A stretch of DNA of 64,000 nucleotides, taken from positions 75,281,554-75,345,553 of the forward strand of contig OX485803.1 of the NCBI GenBank assembly GCA_950295325.1, given 5' to 3'. Position 1 is the stretch's first letter; each line of letters begins with the position of its first letter. This document shows, piece after piece, positions 1-12,100 of the stretch. Source of the DNA: Polytrichum commune. Lineage: Eukaryota; Streptophyta; Polytrichopsida; Polytrichales; Polytrichaceae. Both the position numbers and the translations under genes were made by a program. The notes below the pieces were generated by a model. That model had not been told where the DNA came from. It searched no databases and saw nothing but the letters and a program-made list of their open reading frames with translations.

Positions 1-3000
1 ATGAACGCCACATTCGAAGCCGTGGAAAGATTTTTGTGGTGACAACAGGGTTGGGGAGGACAACGTTCTCCGTGTGGGACGGCACCATCAGCATATTCCC
101 TTTCATCGGCATCGATTTCTCATTTCATATGCAAATGTTTTCATGTATGCTTCATATTTTTTTTTCACTTTGATGCATTTATGTCTGATAATTGTATCCA
201 AAACTATATATATGGGATTTTTATGTTGTCATTATTGGTCCACATTTGAAAATCGCATCCTCAAAAAGTCTCAAAATCATCAAAAAGTCTCCAATTACCA
301 AATATAATGGTTAGGAAGATATGCTTGATCATACTAATGCCAAATGTCATTTGTGTACACTTTTAGTCAAGTTGTAGACCATTGTGTAACATAGGCATAC
401 ACCTCATAACACTATTGAACATACCCATGCTAAAATATAAGTAAGTGCACTTGAATGCCAAGTGTCATGAGGTGACACTAATGATGAAGCTGTTGATCAT
501 TAAAGGTGCAAGCACAGTCAAGTACACAACTCCATTTAATTTACCTTGCATATGTTTAAGTGAAAGTGATTCAAAATTATATAGTAACTTTGAATTTTGC
601 AAAGGAAAAAATCATAAACATTTGAAAAACATATTGATCTACAAAGCCAAGCATTTATGTTGACAAAAAAGAATTCAAGAAAATTTCTACATATTTTAGA
701 AGACTATAAAAATTGTGTGCAAGTAGGTGTATTGAACACGTAAATGTCTAAAATTTGTTTTGTTTATGATAAAGTTATATTAAATTGAAATTTTTATTTA
801 TTTTTTGTAATGGCACCCTCAAGTTTAATATGAATACAAGGAACATGAAAAAAAAACAAAATCCAACTTCAAACTATTTAAGGTCATGAAATCTACGTCC
901 AAAACCATATTTAACCATTACCTTTTGAGCAATACTTTTAATGATAAGTTTTGAAGATCTCACTTGAATATTCTATATTTGAGTACCTAACACAACAATA
1001 GAAGGCGCCATGAAAAAAATCCAAATTAAACAACACTTTGCTACTACTTTTAGGCGTTTAACCAAAAAGTTTATGGTTTCAGTATACCGGACCACTTTTT
1101 CCGTATACTTCTTTCTCCCTTAGTGTAACCTAGCATATGCCTCAAAATAGGGTAAGTGACACTATTACGCATGTGACAGTAAAAACCATAAATGGTGTAC
1201 TGCCACCGTCTTTCACGGAGTGATACGTACCTCCGCTTGTCATCTTGGTCATTTTTGTGTTAGATGGTCATGTCATGCAACTACCACTTCTCTACTTGTG
1301 ATTGCCGGAAATGAGTACAGAGCTACTTCTCCTAGTATCAAATTTCATGAAATCATTTAGACCTTTACAGAGGGGAGCAGTCCCGCGAGCTTTAATGGAG
1401 TACTACCCATGAAGCCGTACTGGTGCATTGTCTTCAAGAAGTAATATTGCTGTTGTACCCATACAAGTTATAAGAACGGTGACCCGGCCCAGAGAAATTG
1501 CAACGTGAACACTGAGATTCCCCTGAGAGGTTAATATTCTTCGACACCAAAATTAAAAAACCTGCATAATTATCGTGACAGTATATTACATATTTACACC
1601 TGCCCCAGACTTTTGTAAGGGTACAGAAACACCATTCACACTGGATGAGGTAACTACTGCCCGGCTCTGGGGACATTCACCATTATTACAACAGTCAGAT
1701 AAAACAATTCTGCATACCAGACATGAGCCACGGGCAGTCTGCCTTTTGAGGTACTTGCAAATAATGTACATAAAGATTCCACGACTTTCAAATCAACCCA
1801 GCTCAATAGATCTATCTTCTGCTTCGTGTCTGTGATGTTATGTTATGATCACTACACACTACGATCCACCTTTCCACACACACAACTGATGCCAGTTTAA
1901 GTAAGTGGCATGATAACTTGCGGTTTCAGGTTAATTGATTACATAACATTACTTAGCAGCTCCTCGCTTCTGCTCAATGGTACTTGGAATCCCGGGGCAT
2001 TATGCAAACCCCCCCCCCCTATTCTAGAGTGGACCACTGAAAGGTTTAAATAGATTTGGCTTTAAGTATTCACCACTAGATATACGAGTCTTACGCAATC
2101 GTCCCACGTCGATGAAAGAACGTCAATGTATTGTGTTAGATTTGCAAAGTTTCTAGTAGTTGCATAGGACAAGTTTCTAATGACGTAAGTCAATTGTCTA
2201 GAACTTATATGCTTGTAATGATTGTAGCATGCCAATCAACTAGTTTTGTTTGCAGGTGGTGCTGGAAGGGTTTAGTTATTGGCTTTGTGTGGGGGGAAGG
2301 GGGGTGGGTTTCATTATGCGTGGACCTTTTGTCACGATAGTTTATGGTTAGTCAACTTGAAGTGATTTAACATTTCAGTTTAAAGCATCAGCATGATGCA
2401 TACATTACTAAATAAATGAGATAATTAAGTGAATATCAACCTTGCACGACTGGGTGTTGGGCGTATTATTACCTTATTTCCAAACTATTCGGAGTCTCCT
2501 ATTACTCTAGATTTATCATTGAAAATTCCAACTCTCCCTTTAGCAACTAGCAAGGGTGCCAGGTTATGCAGCCGAGTGATGTTCAGTGTGACTATTTGCA
2601 CTTCTTGTAAATTATGTTTTCTTCATCCAAATTCACTAAACATAACACTTGTCCACTCCAACCATCCGTTGCAAAAACTTGTCATGTACACTGCACGGCA
2701 ATAAAATGCATGAATCAATTATTTAGTTACCAACCAAAGATTTTATGATTACAATTTCTAAAAAGTTGACAACGAAAAACCTCTGGTTTAAAACCAAAAG
2801 GATTCATTTCATACCCACTTTCCTAACATGAGTTGCAACAGGTGATTGTAAAGAACAAGTTTGAGCCAAGTGCTTGAATTCACATTACCCTCCGTTTGTG
2901 GGGGCAGCCTGACTTCCACAAATGCGACAAACGCACCCAAATCGAACTTATGTTTTTTTGGGTTGCTGAATCCCGTACTACTACCACCACCCTCCTCATA

Positions 3001-4145
3001 CATTAAACTATATGCTGATCAATGCTTTAGTGGGGCCACTAGAATGTCGCCTGCCAGGAGGTAGTATACATAACATTACACACTTGCTAGCTTCACTAGC
3101 TAGCTGTAGTAGCTGCCAGAAAATTTACCTGTTTAATTTGTCTGCTACCCAGCAGCCCATCCCAATTCACAATCTGGCAACCCTGCCTTTATTATTGCCT
3201 AGCTAGCTTATAAGATAGCTGCATTCATGATATCCACTACTGCAGTACACATGAGGTAGTGAAAGCATTGAAGAATTCTATTCACGTGACGTTGTTAAAC
3301 GAGGGGCCCGCATGTCTGAAAGAAATGATGCCTTGACACAGCATATATACAGAATCAGAATTCTAGTGGGTTGGTTTCGGCTTCTCTCCATATGTTATGA
3401 ATCTGCTCATGGCTCATTCTAAATTGAAGGGGACCGACTGATTCATGATATCAACGCTACTAACTAATTAATTTAAGGTGTACTCTACCCGACCCTACCC
3501 TACCCCACCTTACCTATCTACACATGCCAAGTTTCAAGCTGCTAACTAACTAATTAATTAAGTAACCGCCGTGATGATCACACAATATGTTATGTTTTTG
3601 TCAACGTCATGTATGTGTAATCACCCGATGGTGGTGGTGGCTCGTGAATCATCATCCGTTGCAGGAACCATTATTAATTTCGGAGGTGCATCTCATGGCC
3701 AGCTAGCTGTTGATGTCAATTGGTCATGTAACTAACTTCCTATGATCAAAGGTTTAAGTGGCTAGACTTATAATCTGCAAGATACAGTCTGAATCTAAGG
3801 GCTTTCAAGATGTCAAGTCTTGATGCCCTCACCCTGCTTAAACACCCTAGCTGATCCGTGCAGGCCTCAACATTATCATCATCAGAAGTCTGTCAATGGA
3901 GATCCTGAGATGTTTGGGAACTCTGCAGGAGGCCTGTGCCTTAGGTGTATTGAATCATTTGAATAAAACGCTAAATTTACTCTACGGAAATAATGGAGGC
4001 ATCCCAAGTGTACTTTTTCTGATGCTGATCGATGCTGTGGACATGAGAAATCCTATGATGAAGAGATGGCAGTTTCTAATCAAGCGCAGTAGAAACTGTA
4101 CCGCAGAGTCGATCATCAAGGGCTGCTACTGTTGATGGATTTTTG
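1..4145. other. Intergenic DNA, 3' flank of the MYB gene
   Basis: AT-rich sequence with stop codons throughout all frames; no conserved protein motif was recognised. It holds an 11-bp C run (2009-2019) and short CCCTA-like tracts near 3488. The part nearest 4146 should contain the 3' UTR of the minus-strand MYB gene. The first minus-strand AATAAA I noticed is near 3186, too far away to assign as its polyadenylation signal with confidence. Confidence 0.5.
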
Positions 4146-6162
4146 TCAGATTTGATCCAGAACTGCAGCCATTCGTTGAAGCTCGGGGGACATGCAAGGG
4201 GTCTCGGAGTGATCTTCCCGGTGGTCGACATACATCTGATCAGCTTGGGCTCCTGTAGTTACACCCTGCACCTGCACTTGCCAGTTCATCGGTGTCATGT
4301 TGCCTAAATTCTGAATCTGATGACTAGAATTATGAGTACATGAGTTAACTTGCGACTCGCGGCATTGAAGACGACGATGATAATCTTCACCTTGCTGCTG
4401 CTGCTCATGGTGATGATGAGGATGAGGATGAGGATGAGGATGCACCTGGTCATTAGCACTTGGCACCAAATCACACCATTTCATCACTGTATCGTCACCT
4501 TCAGAGTCCTCCGGAGAGGAATTAAACCCACCGCTATGGTCACTGATTTGGGTGTCGGCAGGTATTGAGTCCCCCTGATGGATATTCTGATGCTTCTGGT
4601 GGGCAGAATTAGTGGGCCCAGTGGCACCCCAAAGGTGGCCGCCGAGGTTGCTGGTGCTGTCGATGAACATGACGAGTCCAGTACTAGTAGTAGTACTAGT
4701 ACTGCTGCAATTATTCCCCGGGGGGTTGCTAATCTCAGTACTACTGGTGTTGCTAGTGCTAGTGCTGCTTGCTGCACAGCTCTGCTGGTTGTGTTGTTGG
4801 TGGTGATCCCACGACTGCAGGTTATAAGCTTGGCTCCGGTGGCCATGAGCTCCGAGTGGTAACTGATGATGAATCTCAGATGTGTGATGAAATGGTGGAT
4901 GCTGATACTCCAGGTCCATGTTCACAGCACTTGAGGTAGCGCTAGCTTGTTGTCGACCAGCTGCAGCCTGCTCCAGGAGCTCCTCCGCATTGTGGAGATT
5001 AGCAGTGATGGAGCTTAGATCACCCCTATCCTGCTGCACATGATGAGAGGAGGATCCGAAATTTGATGCAGGGTAGAAATTTGTTTGTTCTTCATGGGAA
5101 GCTGCTGCAGAGCGTCCGGATCCAGGCGCAAAGATGCCCAGCCGCATCTCAATCTCAGGTAGCTGTTGGGAGAAATTGTTAAACCTCTGCTCATGTGTCT
5201 CATGTGCAGATTCGGACCCGGCTGGTGGTGGTGGTGGTGTTGCAATTGCAGCAGCGCCGCCATGACCTGCCGCCGCCGCCGCAGCAGCTGCTGCTTGGAG
5301 TAGCCAGAAGGCAGGGTTGAAAGCTGCTGGCACCATGGTCGAAGGCTCTGGCTTGATTACATTCTCACTGCTCTCAAATTGTTGGCCGGAGTTCGACCGA
5401 TGATCTCCTGCAGAAGGCGGAAGCTGATGATGATGGAGCTGCTGATGCATATTTGATCCTAATTGAGTTATATGTTTGCCCCTCATCATGAGGCGCTCCA
5501 GAAAGTTGTCTGTGGACAGCGGCGAGACTGGCTGCTGATGCTGAATCTGATCCTGGTATCCTCCCGCATTTATGTTACAATTTGCAGCAGCTTCTGCAGT
5601 GGTAGCACTTGATCTGAAGTCCAGGAATTTTCTGTTCGCCAACGGAATCACTGCTCCTGGCTGCTGCTGGTGATGGTGGTGGGAAGAATTACCTGTAACT
5701 CTGGTTGGATTGTACATCACATCCTCATGCATATTGTAACTGCTGGGCAACTGCAAATTGTGGGAGGACCTGAAGCTGCTGGATGCTGCTGCTGCTGCTG
5801 CTGGATGGGTGTTGCTGCCACAGTTGAACCTGACAAACCCTGACGACGCTCCGTGACGATGATCGCCAGCTGTAATGAGGGGGGGCACCGAATTCGAGGA
5901 GGCGAGCTGCATGAAGTGGTGGTCTAATTTGTGGGGGGTGATGATACTATTCATGCCGCTGCCGGAAGTGCTGCTCTCTTGCTGCTGCTGCTGCTGCTGC
6001 TGCAACAGCATGGTGGAATCGACGGTGGTGGTGTTGTTCATGAGCTTGTGGGTGTTGGGGTCAATGCCGATGTTGCGTAACTTCTTCTTGATGCAAGAGT
6101 TCCAGAAGTTCTTAATCTCGTTGTCTGTGCGACCTGGGAGCTGAGTTGCAATTTGTGACCAT
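4146..6162 (-). CDS. MYB exon 3 (end of R3 and long C-terminal region)
   Basis: It begins by completing Arg88 and then W89 ([20 protein letters not shown]). The remaining 560-odd codons are low-complexity, rich in Ser, His, Gln, Ala and Asn, with no second folded domain visible. The open frame continues upstream of 6162 into intron 2 with a spurious Met; the AG acceptor at 6163-6164 and the family alignment set the true boundary. Confidence 0.92.
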
Positions 6163-9160
6163 CTGCAATATAACAATCCACCGATTTCAAACAACAAGAT
6201 AGTCAACATAACATCAACATCTGCAACTTCCTTCTGGTTTTGCGATAACCACCACTATTGAAGATTGTGCTGTGACACATGTAAGGAATGAAGGATTCCC
6301 TTATCAGATGAGCTTCCGATTGACAATGGTTAGTTGGGTAACAAAACCAAGAGCTCATCGAAATTGGAACCAGGATTTAGCCATGTTCTGAGGTGATGGA
6401 ATGTCTGACATCCACTGGTGCCCATGACTTATCTAGTTCTTGAGACTTTGTTATTTTAATTTATTTTCTTTACAATTGAAACAGTTCTCGAGACTTTGAC
6501 AAGTACAAATTGCAGCTTACGTACGGTATTATATGCGTGTATTTGATCACATACGCCGTTCTGAGGATCAGCTGAGCACACCTAAACCAATTTCTACAAG
6601 CTGGTGCGAAGGCACTTCTTCAGGAGACTAATCATTTCGTTGAGATATCTTATTTGTCAATAAACTGGAATTTGGGACACACTGTCTGCAAACGTCAACA
6701 CACCTACCGAACATATATGCTTTCAACTTTCAAGATGAACACCCCGTATTCTGGGAGCTGGATTGATCCGTATCAGACATTCTTTGCTAATCTATTGGAC
6801 ATGATGCCTCGCATATATATTGTGCAGGGACCATCATGATTCCTTGAAATCCCTGTTAATCCAGCTCGTCTAATTTGTGTACCCAATACGACTGGTTCTG
6901 TTCAGTTTTTACCATAACCTGCTGGAGTCACGTCTTTTCAAATGATCAATGTCAAGGTTCTGTCATGGCTGACAACGTCTCTCTGCCCTAGGCGGTCGTT
7001 CAATAATGCACACTAATGGTTTGCGGGAGGTGTGGATTTGACTGTCATGGTTGTTCCTCCTTTTGTTTGCAGGAGTGACCAATCAGTTACAGACACCTGA
7101 AACTTGGAACAACTTTGAAGAAATAAGTGATAAATGAAAATGATCACATCTCAATATTTGCAAACTTCGACTACAAGGAGTCACCCCTGGAAATCCAAAG
7201 TTGTACCACCATCATCAGAAATACGGATCAGTACCGATTTGAGCCGACTCGGTCTTCATCCTAGCTCACCCAAATGCAGACTCGCCCTATTTCGATCCAC
7301 AGTCAATAAGTAACTCCGTGGGGATCACGCACCGAAACTTGAAGTTCTTCTCCAGTTAATCAATTCTAACTTACTCACCATGTGTACAATATCATATGAC
7401 TGGTTCGGAAGATGTAATGAGGTGAAGATTCAAAGACCTGTTACCAAGAACAGCATGAAGGTCGATGATCAAACTCTCCTCCGCCGCCGAGAACACCCCT
7501 CGCTTCAGGTCTGGCCGCAAGTAGTTGATCCACCGAAGTCTACAACTTTTCCCGCACCTCTGTAATCCTGTTTCGAATATCACATACATCATCCCGCAAA
7601 AAGAAACAGCACCACCGTGAGGAAGAGAAGGAACGGGGAATAGAGCAGTATAAGCCACTTGTTTGGCTAATGCATGCAGAGATTGCTACAACTTCGAAGT
7701 ACGAATTAACCTGCTGCAGAATGGTGAGCAGAAACATCTTCAGAATTAATTCTGGATTCCTGAATCTCTAAATTTATCATAATGGACTCCCTATCCGCCG
7801 AGATTACTAGGTGAGCAATCACAAAAGTGCACACTTATATACTGACGGACTATGACGAAGCATTCAGGTGCAGCTAGGATCTGCATCACTACCACAACAT
7901 TGGTACCCATTTCTGAACTGAGATTAATAGATGACAATCGGCAAGTAGGAGGTACTTTAGTGGTCAAAATATTCATACACGAGAGAAGAACCAACCTTAT
8001 CGAGGCTTACAGTCATCGCCTAACCACTCACGTTTCCCGTAAGTAGTGTACAATCCCAAGAACGAGGAAGGACAAATTAGAACTAGGACGTGACAACACT
8101 CTTTATCAACACCGTTCTACAAAATTCGTGTAGGAGGTCAAAATTTCTCGGTTTCGATCGATATTCAGCTAACGGCATTTGGCCAAATGCAAATGCATCT
8201 TCCGATAAGCCTCTAAACCTGGTGAGTAGAACCATTGTCGTCGCAGAGGGTGTGAGTCCGGGGAAGGGTTCATACTATCTGGGGTGATCTACCTCATTTT
8301 GTATCACCTTCTCTAGGCTTCTAGTAAGTTACAATGATCTCTGTGAGTATCTTGCTCTCTCTCCAGAACTCCACTCCAGGACAAACTAACTAACAAACCA
8401 ACCGCAGGGAGATTGGGTTGATTTGCTGCAAATGACAAGAATTCTTTCGAAACCCTACCGTTTTTCACTAACCATTTCGGAGCTCAGATCTCAAGAATAT
8501 CGTTCCTGCACATGACTGCATTTGATAAGACTCGGCCAGTTGGGCTCATGTGCAGGTAGAGCCAACGTTGGAAAAAAATATTGTTGGAATTATGAAAGTA
8601 TGCTAATTTTTGGATGGGTGTAAACCAATTGACAAGTAGCGCCCGGCGGATTGTTGTCAGTTTTATACTCTTCGCAGCCATCTCTGAAGCTCTACCATGG
8701 TGAGGTGACCTTGAGGGGATGATCAGCCATCAGAGTTCTCAGACCAAGAGTGAAAAACATCCTGAGGCGATCCGTAGCATTTTTCTCTCTAGTTCTGATA
8801 CTGTGCAAGGAATTTCTGCCAAATGGATCTGGGAAGGTCGGACACTTGAACCTATGTATGAATCGGATCTACCAAGCTTTTGCAGATTTGTTGGTAACTT
8901 ATGCAGTCGGTCTAATTATGAGCTCATAACCCTGACCTTGGCCCTGGCAAATCGAGAAGCTTGACCCTAGAATGAGATAGAGAGGAAGAAGAATATTATT
9001 ATATAGTGGTGCAGCAAGTCTACCCACCAGCTTGCTTCGGAACAGCACTCCAGCAGCCATGGCCGTGCTTGGTAATGTAGCGCACCAGCTTCTCGTCCTC
9101 TTCTGGCGACCACAGCCCTTTCTTGAGTTTTTGTTTGTGACAGCACGAATGGCGGCCCAT
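4146..9160 (-). CDS. R2R3-MYB transcription factor, MYB61/55/86-like, three exons
   Basis: Nuclear DNA-binding transcription factor; the family controls cell-wall, stomatal and carbon-allocation genes in angiosperms. Exons on the minus strand are 9160-9028 (133 bp), 7567-7438 (130 bp) and 6162-4146 (2017 bp), giving 759 codons plus stop. Splice sites are GT/AG: donors GTGGGT and GTCTTT, acceptors AAACAG and TTGCAG, with the usual R2R3-MYB intron positions (one splits Gly45, the other Arg88). The protein starts [21 protein letters not shown]2 has W17, W37, W57; R3 has F70, W89, W108 and [15 protein letters not shown]3 lacks the [DE]Lx2[RK] bHLH-binding signature. Residues after about 130 look disordered: eight Gln (about 142-149), an Ala run, a His/Pro run near 660-675, then Gln. 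The end is [12 protein letters not shown]. At 759 residues it is much longer than the usual 300-450. Subgroup assignment rests on the N-terminus and [16 protein letters not shown], from memory. Confidence 0.92.
4411..4442 (-). repeat. Hexanucleotide run coding His-Pro repeats in MYB
   Basis: Plus strand reads GATGAG repeats; the coding strand gives alternating His and Pro codons followed by a His run, about residues 660-675 of the protein. Confidence 0.85.
5980..6004 (-). repeat. CAG-type trinucleotide run coding poly-Gln in MYB
   Basis: Plus strand reads (TGC)n; on the coding strand it gives eight consecutive Gln codons just after the R3 repeat. A length-polymorphism candidate. Confidence 0.85.
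6163..7437 (-). other. MYB intron 2 (1275 bp)
   Basis: Donor GTCTTTGAATC, acceptor TATATTGCAG. No coding motif or recognisable repeat was seen inside it. Confidence 0.85.
7438..7567 (-). CDS. MYB exon 2 (end of R2, first part of R3)
   Basis: 130 bp, the typical second-exon length in R2R3-MYB genes. It encodes [20 protein letters not shown], then [22 protein letters not shown]. Acceptor is TTCGAAACAG and donor GTCTTTG. GVFS replaces the more common GAFS or GTFS at the start of R3. Confidence 0.92.
7568..9027 (-). other. MYB intron 1 (1460 bp)
   Basis: Donor GTGGGTAGAC, acceptor TTCGAAACAG. The first intron is often about 100 bp in small-genome angiosperms; here it is long. Nothing gene-like or clearly transposon-derived was seen within it. 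Confidence 0.85.
9028..9160 (-). CDS. MYB exon 1 (start codon to Gly45)
   Basis: The start codon is the complement of 9158-9160. It is chosen because the following residues MGRHSCC are the standard N-terminus of this MYB subgroup. The exon encodes all of R2 up to KQAG and ends in phase 1 before donor GTGGGT. Too short and interrupted to stand out as an open frame, it is recognised only by its protein motif. Confidence 0.92.
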
Positions 9161-12100
9161 GACTACAACGTGATGATTAACAACCTTCGACCCAAATCTT
9201 GAACCTCCTCCACTCTAAGAATTCCTGGCTGCTGAAGCTGGCGCTCAATCTTGAACCCCTGGAGTACCATCACGCCTATTTCTTCCAGGTCGGGATCAGC
9301 TAGTAGCTAGCTAGTTGTGTGACAAAATCTTACAATGAAAAGCTGTATGTCTGTAACCTTCGGCGCACTAGTCTTCGCTTCGTATTCTTCACGCGGGGTT
9401 CGATACATGGAGGAGAGTCTGATAAATTGCTCTTGAATCAATGATGACCATCAGCTAGATTCCGGCGTCTCAGTGTGGCAGGCATTCATTTTCACATATC
9501 CTTCGTTCAATGTATGGAAAAAGATTAAGCAGTTGTCAAATCATCCGCCTATATATGTCAATCGTTCAATCGTTTGAGTGGTGTCAATCGTTCTTCGAGT
9601 AGTATGCTCTCCGAAAAGCTCATCCTATATTCTCTGGGTTCTCTAACTCCTTTATTTTTGCAGTTTCATGAACGCAGTGCACAGTGGAATCACTGACACA
9701 CACATGAAGTCGAGATCGACGCCACTACCACTTCACCACCACACTTTCAGGTGCCGGAAAGACGAATATAGGGTTAGGCGCACTTGACAGTGTTCAAATT
9801 GCAGGCTTGCAAACTGTCACAAGATGGCGGCCTCCGTTTGAGAAGATGCAAACGGGGAACTTCACAAAACTGTTCTTAGTGCAGCTTCATTGATGAGAGA
9901 ATCCCGTCCCTGTGATTTGTGCGAAGGTAAGCTACCTGACACGGATGCGGGTTGAACATCATCATATTCTCGGAAGAAAGAAACAACCTGTTGACTCTAA
10001 AGAACGTCACATGATCTCTCTACATGACACCGTTTGGCAAGTGTGCAGCAATCTCGCCGAAAGACAATCTTGCACATAGTTATACGTCGAACATAGCACG
10101 ATGACCAGAGCTAGGGCTCCAGCTGCTCCAGGCCGGAACACAAAACACAGAAGTGCATCCCTGGAGCTTAACCCTTCCACTAGAGATGGCTGCCAAACAT
10201 CTTTGGATAACAAGACTTGGTGCCATCCCCCCCTCCTAACCCTGCACGGAGCCAAATATATTGTCGGTACCAGATCTGCCAAGCCGCTAACCCTCACAAC
10301 GGTAGTAGGTTCCCCCCAAGCTGCAGCGCGCAGCACGGCTTGAACATGGACAAGTTTCTTGAAGTCATGTCACACAGCCTTTGCCACCCCGGTACTCCAC
10401 CTCCCAACACATGAGCTTCAATGTTGATGAATGTCACCACTTTCATTCACAAGCTAGCTGGAGTAAGTAGTCCCTCTTGGCCCAGCTAGCTAGCTTAGCC
10501 GGGCATCACTACCACCACCGTCCTGCCAAAAGTAGCTGAAGCCAAATGTTGTCTTTACATTTGGCCCTTGGGGTAATATGCAGCCACAGCAGGATGACAA
10601 ATTAATTAAGAGGAGGCAGGCAGGCTGGGTTGCAAGAAATTATTACTCGAAAAAGTTAAATCAACTTAGGTCAGTGTGGCGTGCCATTGGGTGGTCTGTG
10701 GTCTGGGGGGTCTGGACTTTGTAGCAAATCACGGGGAAGGTGGTATCATGTACAATCGACGACGTTGTTCCGTGAAGACAAAGGAGACAATGTGGTCCAA
10801 AAAGATAACCAAACTTGGGGCTTTGACACAAACGGTTCCTCATGACCAGCTGCTTGCCATGAGGAAGTGAGAAGTACAACCATCAGCTTTGTGATGAGTC
10901 ACCCGGCTGATCACCCCCACTCATGGAGGCAGCTGCAGTAGGGTAGTAATCCGCCCACTTCTCGATGCCTGTGTCGATAGGCTATAGCTGGATGAATGGG
11001 CCCGCCGGCTGGCCGGGCCTACCTACAGAAAAGCTAGTAGCAGAAAGAAAGAAAGAGTGAAGGAAGGATTCTTGCAGCAACTAAGTTATGTAGTACTACT
11101 CATGTGAAGAATACTTATGATGTATCTATGAAGAATACTGTGTAATTCCCGGAGAAATTCCTTCCGACCGCTTTCTGTATTCTCGGTGGTGATGACAGAC
11201 GCACTAAATCACATACATTTTAATGCTGCTGCCTCCGGCTCGAGGGAATATGTATGTAGTGCTTGGTGGAGTTGAGGATAAGATTTTAAAACTGGGTTGC
11301 GTGACGAGCGGTGGGACCGGCCATAGAAAAGATCAAATATCTCCCGGCCGGGAGCGAGCTGCTGCCTGCACCAGCTTTGACTCGTTCTTGTAACTTTTGG
11401 GGCTTCGTGTACTTATGATCCCTGCCAATAAGTTAACAAGTACTAAGTTCGATGGACACACTATTGTTGTACAGAAATGATGCATCGGCTGGAGTGGAGT
11501 TAGCCGGAGTTAAGTAGCCTAGTCGTAACCGAAACTTATAACTTGGTTCTAAGCAGCAGCCACGACAACTTTTGTTAAAGACGAAGGTTGATGAAGGGAG
11601 GACTCATCCAGGGATGGCCAAAAGAGTTAAGGAGGTGGTTTGTCATCGATGTTCATCATGATCTGTGATGGTCTCATCACTCGAAGAATCAAAAGTGGAT
11701 AACTCGCTCGACTGAATTCTTAGGGTGATCAGAAGGTTTACAAAAGCTGTAACTAGATGGAATTATCAAGAGGAGCTAGCAGTACTATAAACGAGGCTGA
11801 TGCAGGAGAGCAAGTCTAGTAAAGTCTGGTACTAACTAATAGTCCTTCGCAATTAGCTGACTTTCTGACCCTGCCCACTCAGCTATAAGTATTCGTCGCG
11901 CACTCAACCTGAGGGCATATTATGCATATGCCAATTGATGAACTTCTCACTTCCATGATGCATCATCGACATTAGGTACGCAGGAAATTTCTTTGTGAAG
12001 ACAATAAGCTCGGAGAAAACCAAAAAAACCTCACTAGTGGCCGGAGACCAACAAGTCTCAAGAACTCTTCTTTTCTTGAAACACAAGCAAATTCAAAGCC

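Noticed and set aside
3485-3525. CCCTACCCTACCCC-like tract resembling telomere repeats
   Set aside because: Does not follow the plant CCCTAAA unit and is short and irregular.
6209-6209. Met at 6209 as the start of a 687-codon single-exon protein
   Set aside because: It lies in intron 2; the R2 repeat and the start of R3 are encoded by upstream exons with good splice sites.
10007-10343. Overlapping 109- and 80-codon open frames on opposite strands
   Set aside because: Mutual shadows in GC-richer DNA; no conserved motif, no splice-supported continuation seen.
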